Assembly: GCA_006383075.2 (NCBI GenBank)
Contig: SMNH02000003.1
Coordinates: forward strand, 302,496-366,495
Length of the DNA stretch: 64,000 bases
Direction: 5' to 3'
DNA from: Kordia sp. TARA_039_SRF
Lineage (GTDB): Bacteria > Bacteroidota > Bacteroidia > Flavobacteriales > Flavobacteriaceae
Position numbers and translations under genes: made by a program. Positions 33,101-38,655 of the stretch are shown one piece after another (the stretch's first letter is position 1; the number at the start of each line of letters is the position of its first letter). The notes under the pieces were generated by a model. That model was given only the letters and a program-made list of their open reading frames with translations, made no database searches and was not told the DNA's origin.

Positions 33101-33691
33101 ATGATTCATGAAGCTATTGAACAAGCAGTAGTTATTGTAAAAGAAGAAGAATCAGGAAATAAAGAACTAGCAGCTTACTTAGTTTCAGAAGAAAAGTTAG
33201 ATATAGCTGAAATAAGAGAATATCTACTAAAAAGATTACCTGACTTTATGTGTCCGGCATTCATCATACAATTAGAAAAACTGCCGCTTTCAGCCAATGG
33301 AAAAATAGACAAAAAAGCATTAACTAAGATTGGCGATGCTGAAACAGAAGCAAATCCAGATTACGTACCACCTAGAAACGAAAAAGAAGAAAAATTAGTC
33401 AAAATTTTAGCCAAAGAATTAAACAAAGACGAGCACACAATAAGTGTTACCGATAACTTCTTTGATATTGGAATGACTTCCATTAAACTACTCAAAGTAA
33501 TGCACAGCATCAACAAAGCATTTGATGACATAAAAATAAAACCGAGGGTATTATTTGAATACTCTAATATAGTTGAGTTAGTAGAAAATGTATTTACTCC
33601 TAAAGAAGTAATTGAAGAAGAAATCACAGAAGAAGAAGTTGCTGTGGATGTATTACAAGATATAGACGATTTTTTAAGTGAAATAGAATAA
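15161..33691 (+). CDS. Four-module NRPS with a PLP decarboxylase inside its first A domain
   Basis: 6176 residues in one open frame. Residues 1-60 are a TubC-like docking domain. Module 1: C (HHIISDG starting at 210), an A domain split by a decarboxylase (about 834-1357), PCP, and an E domain with lost catalytic residues. Module 2: DCL-type C (2233), A coded DAIWLGGTFK (Val-like), PCP, active-looking E (HHLVVDG at 3262, EGHGRE). Module 3: DCL C (3732), A coded DMAEIGSIDK (near ornithine DVGEIGSIDK), PCP, active-looking E (4772, EGHGRE). Module 4: DCL C (5246), A coded DIWQLTADDK (unassigned), and a PCP with the unusual core DIGMTSI. The acidic tail (IDDFLSEIE) differs from the tails of the other NRPS proteins and precedes a PKS, so it may be an NRPS-to-PKS docking helix. 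Predicted output: beta-Ala, D-Val, D-Orn, X. Confidence 0.96.
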   Translation: MKKTAYLIKTLREKGIGVNIQGENLEVSILNKDNEIDDDTLSILKENKNQIKEYLQSLSQHEVLEVIPVIQEDSSYDISNAQRRIWFSSQIEEVSIAYNMPASITLHGEYNIEHLTKAIESVVDRHEILRTVFEYDSEKEVVKQRVVAISDIEFKVFYKEFHQEEQSFRKAKAYISERVNIPFDLERGPLLRVSILRVKKDEYILFYNMHHIISDGWSMNILFKDIIAYYRYYNEGKALELPTLKIQYKDYANWQRNKLTSGALDAHKEYWTSSLSGTIPKIDLPSKNNRLPEKSHNGRRLKVVLPKRISSKLKTYTHAHKGTEFMGALSILNVLIFRYLNLCDIALGIPIAGREHADLKNQIGFYVNTLVLRNQLKADDSFNDVFEKVKANTLNAYTYQEYPFDILLEDLNISRETNRNPLFDIMLNFLNVTKGGSENTTVDKTEIGQIKDQGFIYPKYDIDILIEASEEYWSLTLDYNSDAYKKEAMSDLINHFIAILDAVCDNPKEKISKISYLSEQEKDKLLYSFNETTTAYQEKGIIELFSEQVKLVPENLAVKYENESLTFLEVDALSNKFASYLNTKYQISSNDRVVISLDHNQYLIPVLIAVKKLKAVYVPVDSIMPEERLLFIKEDSQSSIIIDAAFLEVMNNEAEEKSFDIQEDHHTNPVEFIIYTSGSTGVPKGVLLRSNSVYNRLHWMWKNYPFMSGEVCCAKTSISFVDHIWEFFGPLLQGIPLVFYKKNEILDVQNFIESLSREKISRIVLVPSLLRELLSYSDICKEKLQHLKIWISSGEALREEDVKRFYNVMQNKEVRLLNIYGSTELTADAMYFDTYEAYNPHKKIKLFDDSLKDELAKLISEHDASTKIIKNPFKEIIKNVDFNSPDIERNYTTDEYLKLLKAEILPNVVNVNSPSFIGHMAGPIPKVVRELNEVVVALNQNQVKIETSAIATLIERQVIGFFHKTIYKENNDFYEENIQNPNTSLGVATNGGTISNIMVLNYALNKALAPDKQFKGVKSEGLVEALKHYGYKDVVVIGSERCHYSIGKALKILGLGTNSFVGLNYEGKTAKEIQDELAHKIKTLQDEKTLVVSIIAIAGATESGNIDPLELLGNIALKNNIHYHVDAAFGGSFLLADEFKDKFKGISLADSVSVCAHKQLYLPVGLSYCIFKKPAFAVHSENNSNYQARKGSYDLGKYTLEGSRNFSSFIVHGILNIYGKEAFSEIIVYNYKNAQQFAKKIQGYEEFKLLFQPDLNIVLYRYIPTTLRHKKVFTDTELELINQINLQIQQQQFDAGNSFVSYTKIQRQNAMEDLVLRAVFMNPYTTAEDLENILEEQRALGCEIEDVPFIEKEKNVGKNVSLGKPIDNVKIYILDEYANILPVGVVGEICVSGDCVSEGYLRNTNVESNKFMDSPFVKGERMYRTGDLGKRLRDGSIEFIGRNDSQIKIRGNRIELGDIENALSNLDYIKSNVVVTATQDSGQKILVAYVTTDKEVPNENIRKALAEKLPNYMLPSYFVQLDEFPLNSSGKIDKNKLPSLEEIGTYSNTSFEVASTINEQLLVQVCENVLKQSPISLTDNFYNLGGDSIKSIQIVSRLRQHGLIIKPEDILTTDTLKDLAKLIVKIEREIDQAAVTGTVILTPSQKVFLNNNQLQETSNDNQTVLLQTQRQLDSELLEKTIKALTIHHDALRMTFKHQEEGIIQYNEDTSKKHYVFTSYNLTAVKDTQAEMTRLLEDAQKSFNLLKNPILHVHHFKLPNEDQVALLSHPIVMDAVSWQIVLEDISNTYTNLEKGLHSNLPLKTDAFQTWANAQKYYAQEVLNTKEVAYWENVTAQTTSEFPVDTLLDEAVVLDANMSFKLDQKTTKLLQNEVHAVYNTETNDILLTALSLGILKSFGVTESIIELRGDDRPRVIENINTNRTVGCFSNVYPFILLANSSSNTETLLQVKESLRSVPHQGIGYGILKYSTNEFSKEIQPDIVFNYLDGTIYQENNSLFHLKANELNNNLSTSNGTEKLNVLCTLIDGSLEVNVNYASQVYHEKTIQTFISLYESELKVLIEKVIATKEPVLTPSDLSFKGLSIKELKALNTDYTLEDIYKISPLQEGMYFHWLRANKSRMYFEQTSYKLTGVKFSINSLKGAYEKLVSRHGVLRTSFSNDYAGELLQIVRKEVVGGFSYEKFPEKLTATQQKEYIERIKKEDIEQGFDLNVASQMRLKVIDLGNESYEFIWSYHHILMDGWCLSILINEFTSLYASLENGSAPILPKPTPYSNYIQWLKTVQKEETNAYWKAYLSSYETVAEIPFKQADNSLDSTNQLEESYVIKDELYASLESYCNTLGITQNTFIRGIWGYLLSKYNNTNDVVFGSVVSGRPAELDDVENMIGLFINTIPVRVQYDGQTKAIDLLKQLQHESITSTKHHYNNLASVQDQSTLGSDLINHILVFENYAVQETVGETSNWTDSKLTVEEGDRVTQTNYDFTIIAIPQKRSLALKFKYNGNLYVEDKIKRIAKHLENIILEVVNNKDVTLSNINYLDTEEQVRILEEFNDTKTLYPKNKSCITLFKEQVEKTPKNTALCFQDIQLTYDELDKLSSQFATYLQTHHKVKPNTTVGIKLPRSQWQIIALLGALKTGAIYAPIDYKYPQNRIDFIINDSNCTTVIEENTIDDFVNLQHEITEQLEAHTGKVDDIVYVMYTSGSTGTPKGVKVTHQNIVRLVKETNFYQFSKADTLLSTGSFSFDATTIEFFGTLLNGGCLVIPTYEVLMNPDALSEEINEKEVNIMWFTAGWFNELVDTSSNLFRPLKTILVGGDKLSSTHISKIQDIYPSLEIINGYGPTENTTFSLTYNISKVVENIPIGSPIANSTAYIFDAYQQIVPTGVIGEIYLGGDGVSKGYLNNPELTAAKFIQNPYNSEDTLYRTGDLGRWLDNGVVEFMGRTDDQLKIRGHRVELGEVETQLLQKSSIDKAAVLAKKDEHGNYYLVAYFVSNKKEVISEIRTFLSSSLPIYMIPSGYIQLDKMPLTVNGKVDRAALSSIDTEKHIIKDQYEAPITERQQVLCSVWGNVLKRTPVGLKDNFYNLGGDSIKCIQIVARLKQEGYSLKVEEILRYPVLGELVQYMKHNQTAIDQAEVTGDVLLTPIQHYFFENANIKNKNHYNQSMFLKITKNIDHEILKKCLHKLAIHHDALRMTFDKVNEVWMQTNLPESETTFDVSYHDITEVENPEKEMQKIGSETQKSFNIENGSLCKAVHFKLKDEDMLFVTIHHLVVDGVSWRIFMEDLSTLYEQFSENKTIKLPSKTHSYQHWAAIQKQVATSKVVQEETSYWDSICSKNVHPIPYDKQPKIKLFTLNGSTSFGLSKEVTELLQTKVHNAYITEINDILIACLGLAIKDVFGTTETLLQMEGHGREAIAEDLDIGRTIGWFTSIFPFVLNHTYEDHLEVLVKVKTDLRKIPNKGIGYGMLRHLNNNEELTYIPGAIFNYLGDFGSKAGNKETSIFEYASQRLGEDVSKKNGYDCPLIVTGMMSYNELSIDITYAKDYYEVDTMRKLAARYQHHLEALILELSSIETRQLTPSDVTFPRLTSRELKTLNTNNNVEDVYELSPLQQGIFYQWLSDKESLAYLEQVSYRLESKNLSIENVQKAYNQLINRYAILRTRFTNDYGGVSLQIVYKSIVGNFEYQSIDALTINDTEAYIENIKLEELRKGFNLEKDFSQMRLKVVELPNNEYEFIWNFHHILMDGWCISILVNDFYKLLLNIESTNATALPTPKPYSDYLSWLTNIDKEKSLLYWNNYLNGYNSLATIPYKKNGLKQNSEKFSRKEMHITGALLEKINKICLAQNITRNTFMQVVWGYLLSRYNDVQDVVFGVVVSGRPGELEGVEEMVGLFINTIPVRMSYTQEDTPTSILQKMHQSDINSKPYHYLNLSEVQAESNLGTDLLDHIMVFENYPVQELIKEDIESHNKQELAIAAVDVIEQTNYDLDLTIELSENSLTVQFNYNEHVYESSGVELISTHLLNVIDRFATEDTKPLANFDFLSEVEKNELLIAYNDNATIYPSNETILDVFEQRVIENPEEIAVVFEDVKLSFKELDILSNQLAHYLKANYSLETGSHVGIKLDRSEWVIVSIFAILKTGSTYIPIDTAYPEDRISFIEEDSQCSVCIDAEFLQEFNKNQSKCSKEKLVIQLSSEALAYIIYTSGSTGYPKGVLVTHASVVNIYYGWKAAYRLDDFKVTLLQLASFSFDMSVADLCRSILTGGTMVICGNDMKLDTTSMCNLITENQVSVFEGTPSFVMPLMRHIHKQKIDVSFLKMIILGAESLNLNDFEFLLLEFGHNSRVINSYGVTEATIDSTYYECEVDTHHELSTTVPIGIPFPNVQLYVLDANKQLVPKGIAGELYIGGEGVAKGYLNRPELTAQKFIANPFNKEGLLYKTGDMARWLLNGTLEFLGRSDDQVKIRGYRIELGEIEYQIQQFTTVEDIIVLAKQGAQEYKELVAYFTATEKIESKELRAYLLEKLPSYMLPSYYIQLDKMPLSPNGKVDKKALPEVLEENLQQENFIAPRTPEEKALVSVWNAVLKFENISVKDSFYNLGGDSIKSIQVVARLKQLGYSLKVEQILKNPVLEDLANFVTKNTRIIDQSPVSGEVLLTPIQHYFFTDESIVVKHHHNLPVLLKSSVELDAKVLERCIQKLIMHHDALRMVYSNEDGIWKQYNKGISGKHYTIQYHDLRNVPNELEKLDKLGNDIQSGIDIVNGPLLHVGHFKLSDGDRLALIVHHLVVDGISWRILLEDLTGLYEAEINQTKFELMLKTDSFQSWALAQKEYAHGKSIEKEYSYWEELCRQTIPMLPVDKEASTNGIYHHNQEKVLILDKKITEKLQTKAHKVYKTEANDILLTGLSLAIRDTFQTNQCVIKLEGHGREDIIDDIDISKTVGWFSSEYPVVLDVANVEENIKALVRIKENLRKIPNKGIGYGMLRYLRDDFEGKLHPSIIFNYLGDFGSNAGGTATQEGNQPIFDYASESFGSDTDAKNGQEELIDIYGVLASNQLSINLRYSDKVFNEETMNLLTANYEKYLIAIIEELAASETEHITPSDLTFNELTLEGLASINKDNNIEDIYQLSPLQHGMFYNWSLDPSSNAYFEQISYKLTTSELRMEDIKKAYDLLIQRHTILRTGFTNEYANMILQIVYKSVPDSFSYEIVPEDVDVKEYIKQQKQADISKGFNLYDKVQMRLKVLVLSENNYEFIWSHHHILMDGWCMSILINDFYLILNEVCTGSSSKLPAPVPYANYIDWINKIEEDESLRFWKKYLKGYENIAEVPFQIKEVAPTYKRTHEKLKVDNTTFKKIQSICAKLNITQNTFIQTVWGCLVAKYNNTSDAIFGAVVSGRPADLVGIEEMVGLFINTIPVRIKYNENETPESLLRRSHKEFIDCNQHHYINLSEVQAQSEFGMDLIDHVMIFENYPIQEVIEEDINSNKNESSVGLAIESVNIFDQINYDFSIVVHPEEDRLEICFDYNANMYDSKGIKELATHYNQLLQHFCDSPREKIDQFTYVSEEEKYELLNVFNGPKVPLVENETFMDLFVHHVAENGKNVALYTNDKTFTYEEIHKTSDKFAVFIKEHFNLPKQAIVGINLTRSEWSLISVLAIFKTGAAFLPIDPEYPKERIEYLLNDSKCRYVITEELIKEFMTKKDKYAGSSCKEEIKGNHLAYVIYTSGSTGMPKGVMIEHDGMLNHMHAMVSSLELDANSIIVQNAPSTFDISIWQLLNSLIVGGATSIYEKATLLNPQRFLERVQREKVTILQVVPSYLKPLLQIEKDLQQSYLSNVKYLLVTGEAVSKELIKEWFNRYPSIKVVNAYGPAEASDDVTLHFMDKVPESSNIPIGKPIQNMSIFILDENLQLCGKNIIGEICVAGIGLGRGYLHREELTREKFVKNPFNKNEYLYRTGDLGRWLPNGTLEFYGRIDDQVKIHGFRVELGEIEYQLMIHEAIEQAVVIVKEEESGNKELAAYLVSEEKLDIAEIREYLLKRLPDFMCPAFIIQLEKLPLSANGKIDKKALTKIGDAETEANPDYVPPRNEKEEKLVKILAKELNKDEHTISVTDNFFDIGMTSIKLLKVMHSINKAFDDIKIKPRVLFEYSNIVELVENVFTPKEVIEEEITEEEVAVDVLQDIDDFLSEIE
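17660..19230 (+). other. Group II PLP decarboxylase domain inserted between A5 and A6 of an A domain
   Basis: In-frame insert of about 520 residues (834-1357 of the NRPS). The A domain reads normally to A5 (NIYGSTE near 818) and resumes at SLGKPIDN, followed by A6-A10. The insert carries group II decarboxylase landmarks: SFIGHMAG, IETSAIATLIERQV, TNGGTISN, HYSIGKALKILGLG, the pyridine-binding Asp in HVDAAFGGS (D1126), the Schiff-base Lys in AHKQLYLPVG (K1158), and a C-terminal VLRAVFMNP segment. HKQLY and the GHM segment recall PanP-type PLP aspartate 1-decarboxylases, which convert L-aspartate to beta-alanine. The length matches a whole enzyme and no catalytic residue is obviously missing. 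The host pocket code VDWVISIADK (V721, D722, W725 seen directly) replaces the Asp that binds alpha-amino groups and resembles the beta-alanine code. Glutamate to GABA is the main alternative. Confidence 0.88.
20060..21345 (+). other. Degenerate (probably inactive) epimerization domain
   Basis: E-family domain between the PCP of the decarboxylase-bearing module and the next C domain. In the other three E domains of the operon the motif is HHL(V/I)(V/I)DG(V/I)SW. Here it is HPIVMDAVSW (H1768, P1769), so the catalytic second His is Pro and the Gly is Ala. The second catalytic motif, EGHGRE/D elsewhere, is RGDDRP (from R1906), so the catalytic Glu is lost. FNYLGDFG has become FNYLDG. The fold is retained over its full length. 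If the module loads achiral beta-alanine, epimerization has no meaning and selection on it would relax. The next C domain still looks DCL-type. Confidence 0.9.
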
Positions 33692-33707
33692 AAATAACTG
33701 CTTTAAC

Positions 33708-35990
33708 ATGGAAAAAAGATCAATAAAAAAAGATATAGCGATTATCGGTATTTCGTGCAAGTTTGCACAATCAAACTCACCCAAAGCTTTTTGGGAAAAT
33801 TTAAAAAGCGGTGCAGATATTTCACAATTCTATACTGATGAAGAGTTAGAGGCTTTAGGAACACCTAAAACGTTTATTGAGAACCCAAATTATATAAGAC
33901 TTAAATCCTTTGTGGAAGGATCTGACTCTTTCGATTATCCGTTTTTTGGATATACTAAAGATGAAGCCGATTTAATGGATCCTCAAATACGCGTCTTACA
34001 CGAACAAGTATGGTTGGCAATGGAAGATGCAGGGTACAATGTGCATGCCATTAAAGAAAAAGTAGGATTGTATTTAGCCGCGTCTGACAATTTGAATTGG
34101 ATGGCACATGGGATGTTAACCCAAAATGAAAATGTAGATATGTTCTTTCAATCACATATCATCAATAAAAACTACGTAAGCACCTTAATTTCTTACAACT
34201 TGAACCTTAAAGGACCGAGTTATGTGATTGATACCGCGTGTTCTAGTTCGTTAACTACAGTGCATTTGGCTTGTAGAGGTTTATTAATGCGAGAATGCTC
34301 TGTAGCAATGGCTGGTGGTGCCTGCTTAAATACGGAAGGAAACTCTAGTTATCTTTTTGAAGAAGGAATGATTGGTTCTAAAGATGGAAAATGTAAAGCT
34401 TTTGATAGTGATTCTACGGGAACCATTCCGGGTGAAGGAAGTGGCGTTATTGTATTAAAAAGGTTAGAAGACGCATTACGTGACAAGGATCCTATTTATG
34501 CAGTTATAAGAGCTTCCGCAACCAATAATGACGGAAAAAGAAAAGTTGGATATACTGCTCCAAGTGTTGCTGGACAATACGATTGCATAAAACAAGCACA
34601 GCGTTTTGCAAATATAGACCCTAATGATATTACCTACGTGGAAGCACATGGAACAGGAACTAAGCTTGGAGATCCGATTGAAGTGGAAGCATTAAACAAA
34701 GCTTTTAATTACAATACCAATCATAAATGTGCTGTAGGATCTGTAAAAACAAACATTGGGCATTTGGATTATGCCGCAGGAATAGCAGGAATTATTAAGA
34801 CTGCATTGGCTCTTGAGCAAAAAGCGATTCCGCCATCGCTACATTACACAAGTCCAAATCCAGAAATAAATTTTGAAGACGGACCTTTTTATGTAAATTC
34901 AGCATTGACAGAATGGAAAAGAAAAGATGCCAAACCATTACTTGCTGCAATCAATAGTTTAGGAATAGGAGGAACAAACGTTCACGTGATTCTTGAAGAA
35001 GCAACATCAACAAATAAGACTACTCCTTCAAGACCTTATCAATTACTAACATATAGTGCTAGAAGTGAAAAATCACTCACAAACTATCAACATCAGTTAG
35101 GTACATACTTAGAAACCACAGCAAATGATTTTAATGATATAGCCTATACCTTAAATGTTGGAAGAAAAGGACATACTGTAAGAGATTATATAGTAGCCCA
35201 AAATGGAGCTGCTGCTGTTGATATTCTAAAAAAGAAAACAGCGAATAATTTAAAAACAAGCACCAGAGAGCAATACAGAAGTATCGTTTTTATGTTTGCA
35301 GGGCAAGGAACACAATATTTCAAAATGGCTTTTGATTTATATAAAGAAGAAAGTACATTCAAAGAAATTATTGATGAGGGACTGAAAATTTTACAAGAAG
35401 AAACTGGAGAAGATTTCAAACAAATTTTAGGATATCACATTGATGCTCATGAAGATCAAGAAAAGATCAACCAGACATATTACACACAACCCTTACTATT
35501 TTTAATTGAATATGCTTTGGCATCATTGCTTATAAAATGGGGAATTCAACCTAAATATATGATAGGTCATAGTTTAGGAGAGTACACAGCGGCGTGTATT
35601 GCAGAAGTTTTTAGTCTTAAAGACGGTCTTCGTTTGCTGGTAAAAAGAGGAAGCTTGATGAATACACTTGAAAAAGGATCAATGCTAGGCTTAAATATTT
35701 CTGCAAAAGATATAGAAGCCATACTTCCTAAAGACATTTCTATCGCTACAATAAATACAAAAGAATCCTGCGTAATTTCAGGAAATGATGCTAGTATAAA
35801 TGATTTTGCAGAAGTACTAACAGAAAAGGAAATCGCTTTCACTAAGCTAAAAACATCGCATGCTTTTCATTCAGCGATGATGGATCCAATATTAGAAGAG
35901 TTTAAAAATGAACTAAAAGAGATTACATTATCAGCGCCTAAACTTAGTTATATTTCAAACTTAACAGGAAAAGTTGCAAAATTCGGATAA
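33708..35990 (+). pseudogene. Type I PKS, KS-AT, truncated by IS21
   Basis: Polyketide synthase that would extend the peptide by a C2 unit. The N-terminal KS has all catalytic residues (DTACSSS, EAHGTGT, KTNIGH). The AT that follows has GQGTQY, the active Ser in GHSLGE, and HAFH, typical of malonyl-CoA selectivity. The frame runs into the IS21 end and stops there. The last codons (KFG, TAA) come from the insertion-sequence terminus, so the C-terminal AT segment and any KR, DH, ACP, C or TE domains are missing. The gene begins 16 bases after the NRPS stop and is clearly part of the operon. As it stands it lacks an acyl carrier and is probably non-functional, unless the junction is an assembly artefact. 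Confidence 0.93.
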
Positions 35991-36078
35991 AGTGAACCAC
36001 TAACTTCGGGTTAAACTGAGCCACCCTTGCCGGCTCAAAGTGAGCATAGCTTGCCGGATGAAAGTGAACCACTAAAAA
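35984..36078 (+). repeat. IS21 left subterminal repeats (4 units, 23-24 bp period)
   Basis: Four imperfect direct repeats begin at 35984, 36007, 36031 and 36055, each of the form CGG-N(2-3)-AAA(G/C)TGA(A/G)C, mostly ending CCAC. The right end shows one clear unit (38472-38496 region, inverted) and a degenerate second one. Multiple terminal repeats of this kind are known in IS21-family elements as transposase binding sites. Confidence 0.85.
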
Positions 36079-36127
36079 TCGTTTCTATTTGAGTTTATAA
36101 ATAATCTTTCTTTTACAAGAAAAGATT

Positions 36128-37672
36128 ATGGCAAACAAACAAATAGACATGCGAAAAGTAAAAACCTTATTCAAATTATATTCTGGTGGCGTTAGTAAAC
36201 GTCAAATAAGCTCACAACTTGGCATATCACGTAATACAGTAAGCAAATACATTAATTTTTTTAAGTCATATAAATTAACTGCTTATGAGATATCTGCGCT
36301 AAGTGTAGAAGAACTTCACAAGCTTTTTTTAACCAAGACTAAAGAAAAAAGTCATCAGCTAAAAACTTTAGAACAGTACTTTCCTTATTTTGATAAAGAG
36401 ATTAAGAAAACAGGTGTCACCCAGCGTTTATTATGGGAAGAATACAAAGAGCGCCATCCAGATGGTTATCAGTTCTCACAATTTAGATATTGGTATTTAG
36501 AATGGCGTAAAGAAGTCTCACCAGTGATGCATTTTAATCATAAGGCAGGTGATAAACTCTTCATAGATTTTACAGGAAAAAAATTGACTATTGTAGATAA
36601 GTACACGGGAGAACTAGAGGAATTAGAAGTTTTTGTTTGTGTATTAGGCGCAAGTCAATATACCTATGTAGAGGCTTGTAAGAGTCAGAAAAAAGAAGAT
36701 TTTATACGTTGTATAGAAAATGCTTTATGGTTTTATGGCGGTGTTCCTCGAGCATTAGTTACTGACAACCTTAAGGCAGCTGTGACAAAAAGTAATCGTT
36801 ATGAACCCAAAATAAATGAAACTTTCTCTGATTTTGCAGATCATTATGAAACAACCATCCTACCGACAAGAGCCTATAAACCTAGGGACAAAGCTATTGT
36901 AGAGAATGCTGTACGTATTATATATACTAGAGTTTTTGCCAAACTCAGGAAAGAAACTTTCCATAGCGAAACAGCTATTAACAAGCGTATACTAGAACTT
37001 ATAAAGGAGCATAATAATATGTCTTTTAGAGGACGTGAATACACTAGAGCTTCCTTATTCCAGGAGCTAGAGTTATCACAGCTCAATGCATTACCTGTAA
37101 AGCGATATGAATTAAAACAGTATGCTAAGGGAACGGTACATAAAAACAGTCATATTTACTTTAACAAGGATAGGCATTATTACAGCGTTCCATATCAATA
37201 TATAGGCAAACGCATACGGATTGTATATTCAGAAAGCTTCATAGAGGTATATTACAAATACAATCGCATAGCGCTACATCCAAGACATAGAAAAAAATAT
37301 GCTTATACAACTACAAAAGAACACATGCCTTCTCATCATAATTTTGTTAGTGAATGGAGTAGTGAGAAATTTATAAGTTGGGCAGGTAATATTGGACAAT
37401 ACTGTCAAGACTATATCATCAAAATACTAGACAAGAAGCAGCATCCTGAACAATCCTATAAATCCTGTATGGGAGTTTTACAATTAAATAAGAAGGTAGG
37501 TCGTATACGATTAAATAATGCCTGTAAAAGAGCTTTAGATTATGGAGGGTACAATTACAATATCATAGTAAACATCTTAGAAAAAGGTTGGGATGTTATA
37601 GAAGACACTCCTGAAGAGCAAAGCCAAGTTCCTAATCACAAAAACATAAGAGGAAAAGAATATTATAAATAA
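36128..37672 (+). CDS. istA: IS21-family transposase IstA
   Basis: DDE transposase of 514 residues. The N-terminal helix-turn-helix (KRQISSQLGISRNTVSKY) binds the element ends. The RNase-H fold catalytic core shows the three acidic residues in FIDFTGKK, VTDNLKAA and AIVENAV. The C-terminal beta-rich part resembles the Mu-transposase C domain. Length is normal for IstA. istB follows after 8 bases, the usual istAB arrangement. No frameshift or stop is seen, so the element may still move. Confidence 0.96.
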   Translation: MANKQIDMRKVKTLFKLYSGGVSKRQISSQLGISRNTVSKYINFFKSYKLTAYEISALSVEELHKLFLTKTKEKSHQLKTLEQYFPYFDKEIKKTGVTQRLLWEEYKERHPDGYQFSQFRYWYLEWRKEVSPVMHFNHKAGDKLFIDFTGKKLTIVDKYTGELEELEVFVCVLGASQYTYVEACKSQKKEDFIRCIENALWFYGGVPRALVTDNLKAAVTKSNRYEPKINETFSDFADHYETTILPTRAYKPRDKAIVENAVRIIYTRVFAKLRKETFHSETAINKRILELIKEHNNMSFRGREYTRASLFQELELSQLNALPVKRYELKQYAKGTVHKNSHIYFNKDRHYYSVPYQYIGKRIRIVYSESFIEVYYKYNRIALHPRHRKKYAYTTTKEHMPSHHNFVSEWSSEKFISWAGNIGQYCQDYIIKILDKKQHPEQSYKSCMGVLQLNKKVGRIRLNNACKRALDYGGYNYNIIVNILEKGWDVIEDTPEEQSQVPNHKNIRGKEYYK

Positions 37673-37680
37673 TTACAGAT

Positions 37681-38412
37681 ATGAATACACAAACATTAGA
37701 ACAAATGAAGCTCTTACGCTTCTACGGTATGCACAGAGCTTTTAGCGAAGCATTACAAGCAGGAAGTGTTCAGTACACTAATGATGAACTTATTGCTCAT
37801 TTAATACAATCTGAATGGGATGATCGGTATAACAGAAAAATTGAACGGCTCACCAAAGCCGCCAAGTTTAGGTACAAAGCTATTATTGAAAACATCAATT
37901 ACGATCCTAACAGGAATATTGATAAAAATCAGATACAGCGTTTTGCTTCTTGTGATTTTATTAAAAATCAAGAAAATATACTTGTCACGGGAAGTACTGG
38001 TGTTGGAAAAAGCTATATAGCTTCTGCAATTGGTTATCAAGCCTGCTCTTTAGGATATCGAGTGATGTACTTTAATACCAATAAGCTATTTACTAGAATG
38101 AAAACAGCTAAAGCTGATGGATCTTATTTAAGAGAGATCAATCGACTAGAAAAACAAGACCTACTTATTTTAGATGACTTTGGGCTTAAAACCTTAGACA
38201 ATGTTAATAGGCATATTTTTATGGAAATTATTGAGGATAGACATGGGAAACGATCTACTATTATAGCATCACAATTACCTACTGAAGCTTGGCATCAAAT
38301 CATTGGAGAACAAACTATTGCTGATGCTATTTTGGATCGATTGGTACACTCAGCACATCGTATAAATTTAAAAGGTGAATCGATGAGAAAAAAATTAAAA
38401 AAGAATCACTAA
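37681..38412 (+). CDS. istB: IS21-family ATPase IstB
   Basis: AAA+ transposition helper of 243 residues that acts with IstA in target selection and strand transfer. Walker A is TGSTGVGKS and Walker B is LLILDDFG, followed by a sensor-like SQLP segment and the typical C-terminal LDRLVHSAHRI. Length matches intact IstB. The N-terminal region (LRFYGMHRAF) is the IstB_N type. It is co-transcribed with istA. Confidence 0.96.
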   Translation: MNTQTLEQMKLLRFYGMHRAFSEALQAGSVQYTNDELIAHLIQSEWDDRYNRKIERLTKAAKFRYKAIIENINYDPNRNIDKNQIQRFASCDFIKNQENILVTGSTGVGKSYIASAIGYQACSLGYRVMYFNTNKLFTRMKTAKADGSYLREINRLEKQDLLILDDFGLKTLDNVNRHIFMEIIEDRHGKRSTIIASQLPTEAWHQIIGEQTIADAILDRLVHSAHRINLKGESMRKKLKKNH

Positions 38413-38496
38413 TTTTAACACTCAAATGAAACGATTTTTTACACTTCATTTACACTGCTCAATTTAATCCGGCACGGGTGGCTCACTTTACCCGAA

Positions 38497-38654
38497 TTTT
38501 CCAAATAGATCCTCGGAAAGTTTTCCACATTATCCAAAAGCATATCTAATTCAGCTTTAAAATCACCAAAAACAGGAAGGTTTTGTTCTTCATAATACTG
38601 CTTTATTTCTTTTACGCTAAGAACAAATGAAGGACGAAAAACAAGTATGTACAT
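38497..38654 (-). pseudogene. RelE/ParE-type toxin gene, 3' end removed by IS21
   Basis: The start at 38654 encodes about 52 native residues with a RelE/ParE-like opening (SVKEIKQYYEEQN, then DMLLDNVENFPRIY). The reading then enters the IS21 end at about 38496 and runs on to a stop at 38439. Typical members are 90-100 residues, so roughly the C-terminal 40, including most of the active site, are missing. It starts one base after the antitoxin-like gene, the classical toxin-antitoxin layout. The truncated product is unlikely to be toxic. Confidence 0.7.
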
Positions 38655-38655
38655 T

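Larger units (their letters stand above)
35982..38496 (+). mobile_element. IS21-family insertion sequence, intact istA-istB
   Basis: The left end (35982, TTCGGATAAAGTGAACCAC) and the inverted right end (38496, TTCGGGTAAAGTGAGCCAC) match apart from two bases. Between them lie istA and istB with all catalytic motifs. Flanks read ...GTTGCAAAA on the left and TTTTCCAAATAG on the right, with no short direct repeat as expected after simple IS21 transposition. The left flank is PKS AT-domain sequence and the right flank is a truncated toxin gene. Exact ends could shift a few bases because the AAAATTCGG context is partly shared. Confidence 0.92.

Noticed and set aside
35186-35842. Minus-strand ORFs inside the PKS and NRPS genes
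   Set aside because: They are antisense shadows of clearly coding plus-strand domains with no motifs of their own.
38439-38496. C-terminal 19 codons of the toxin ORF as native coding sequence
   Set aside because: They are translated from the IS21 right terminus, not from a toxin gene.
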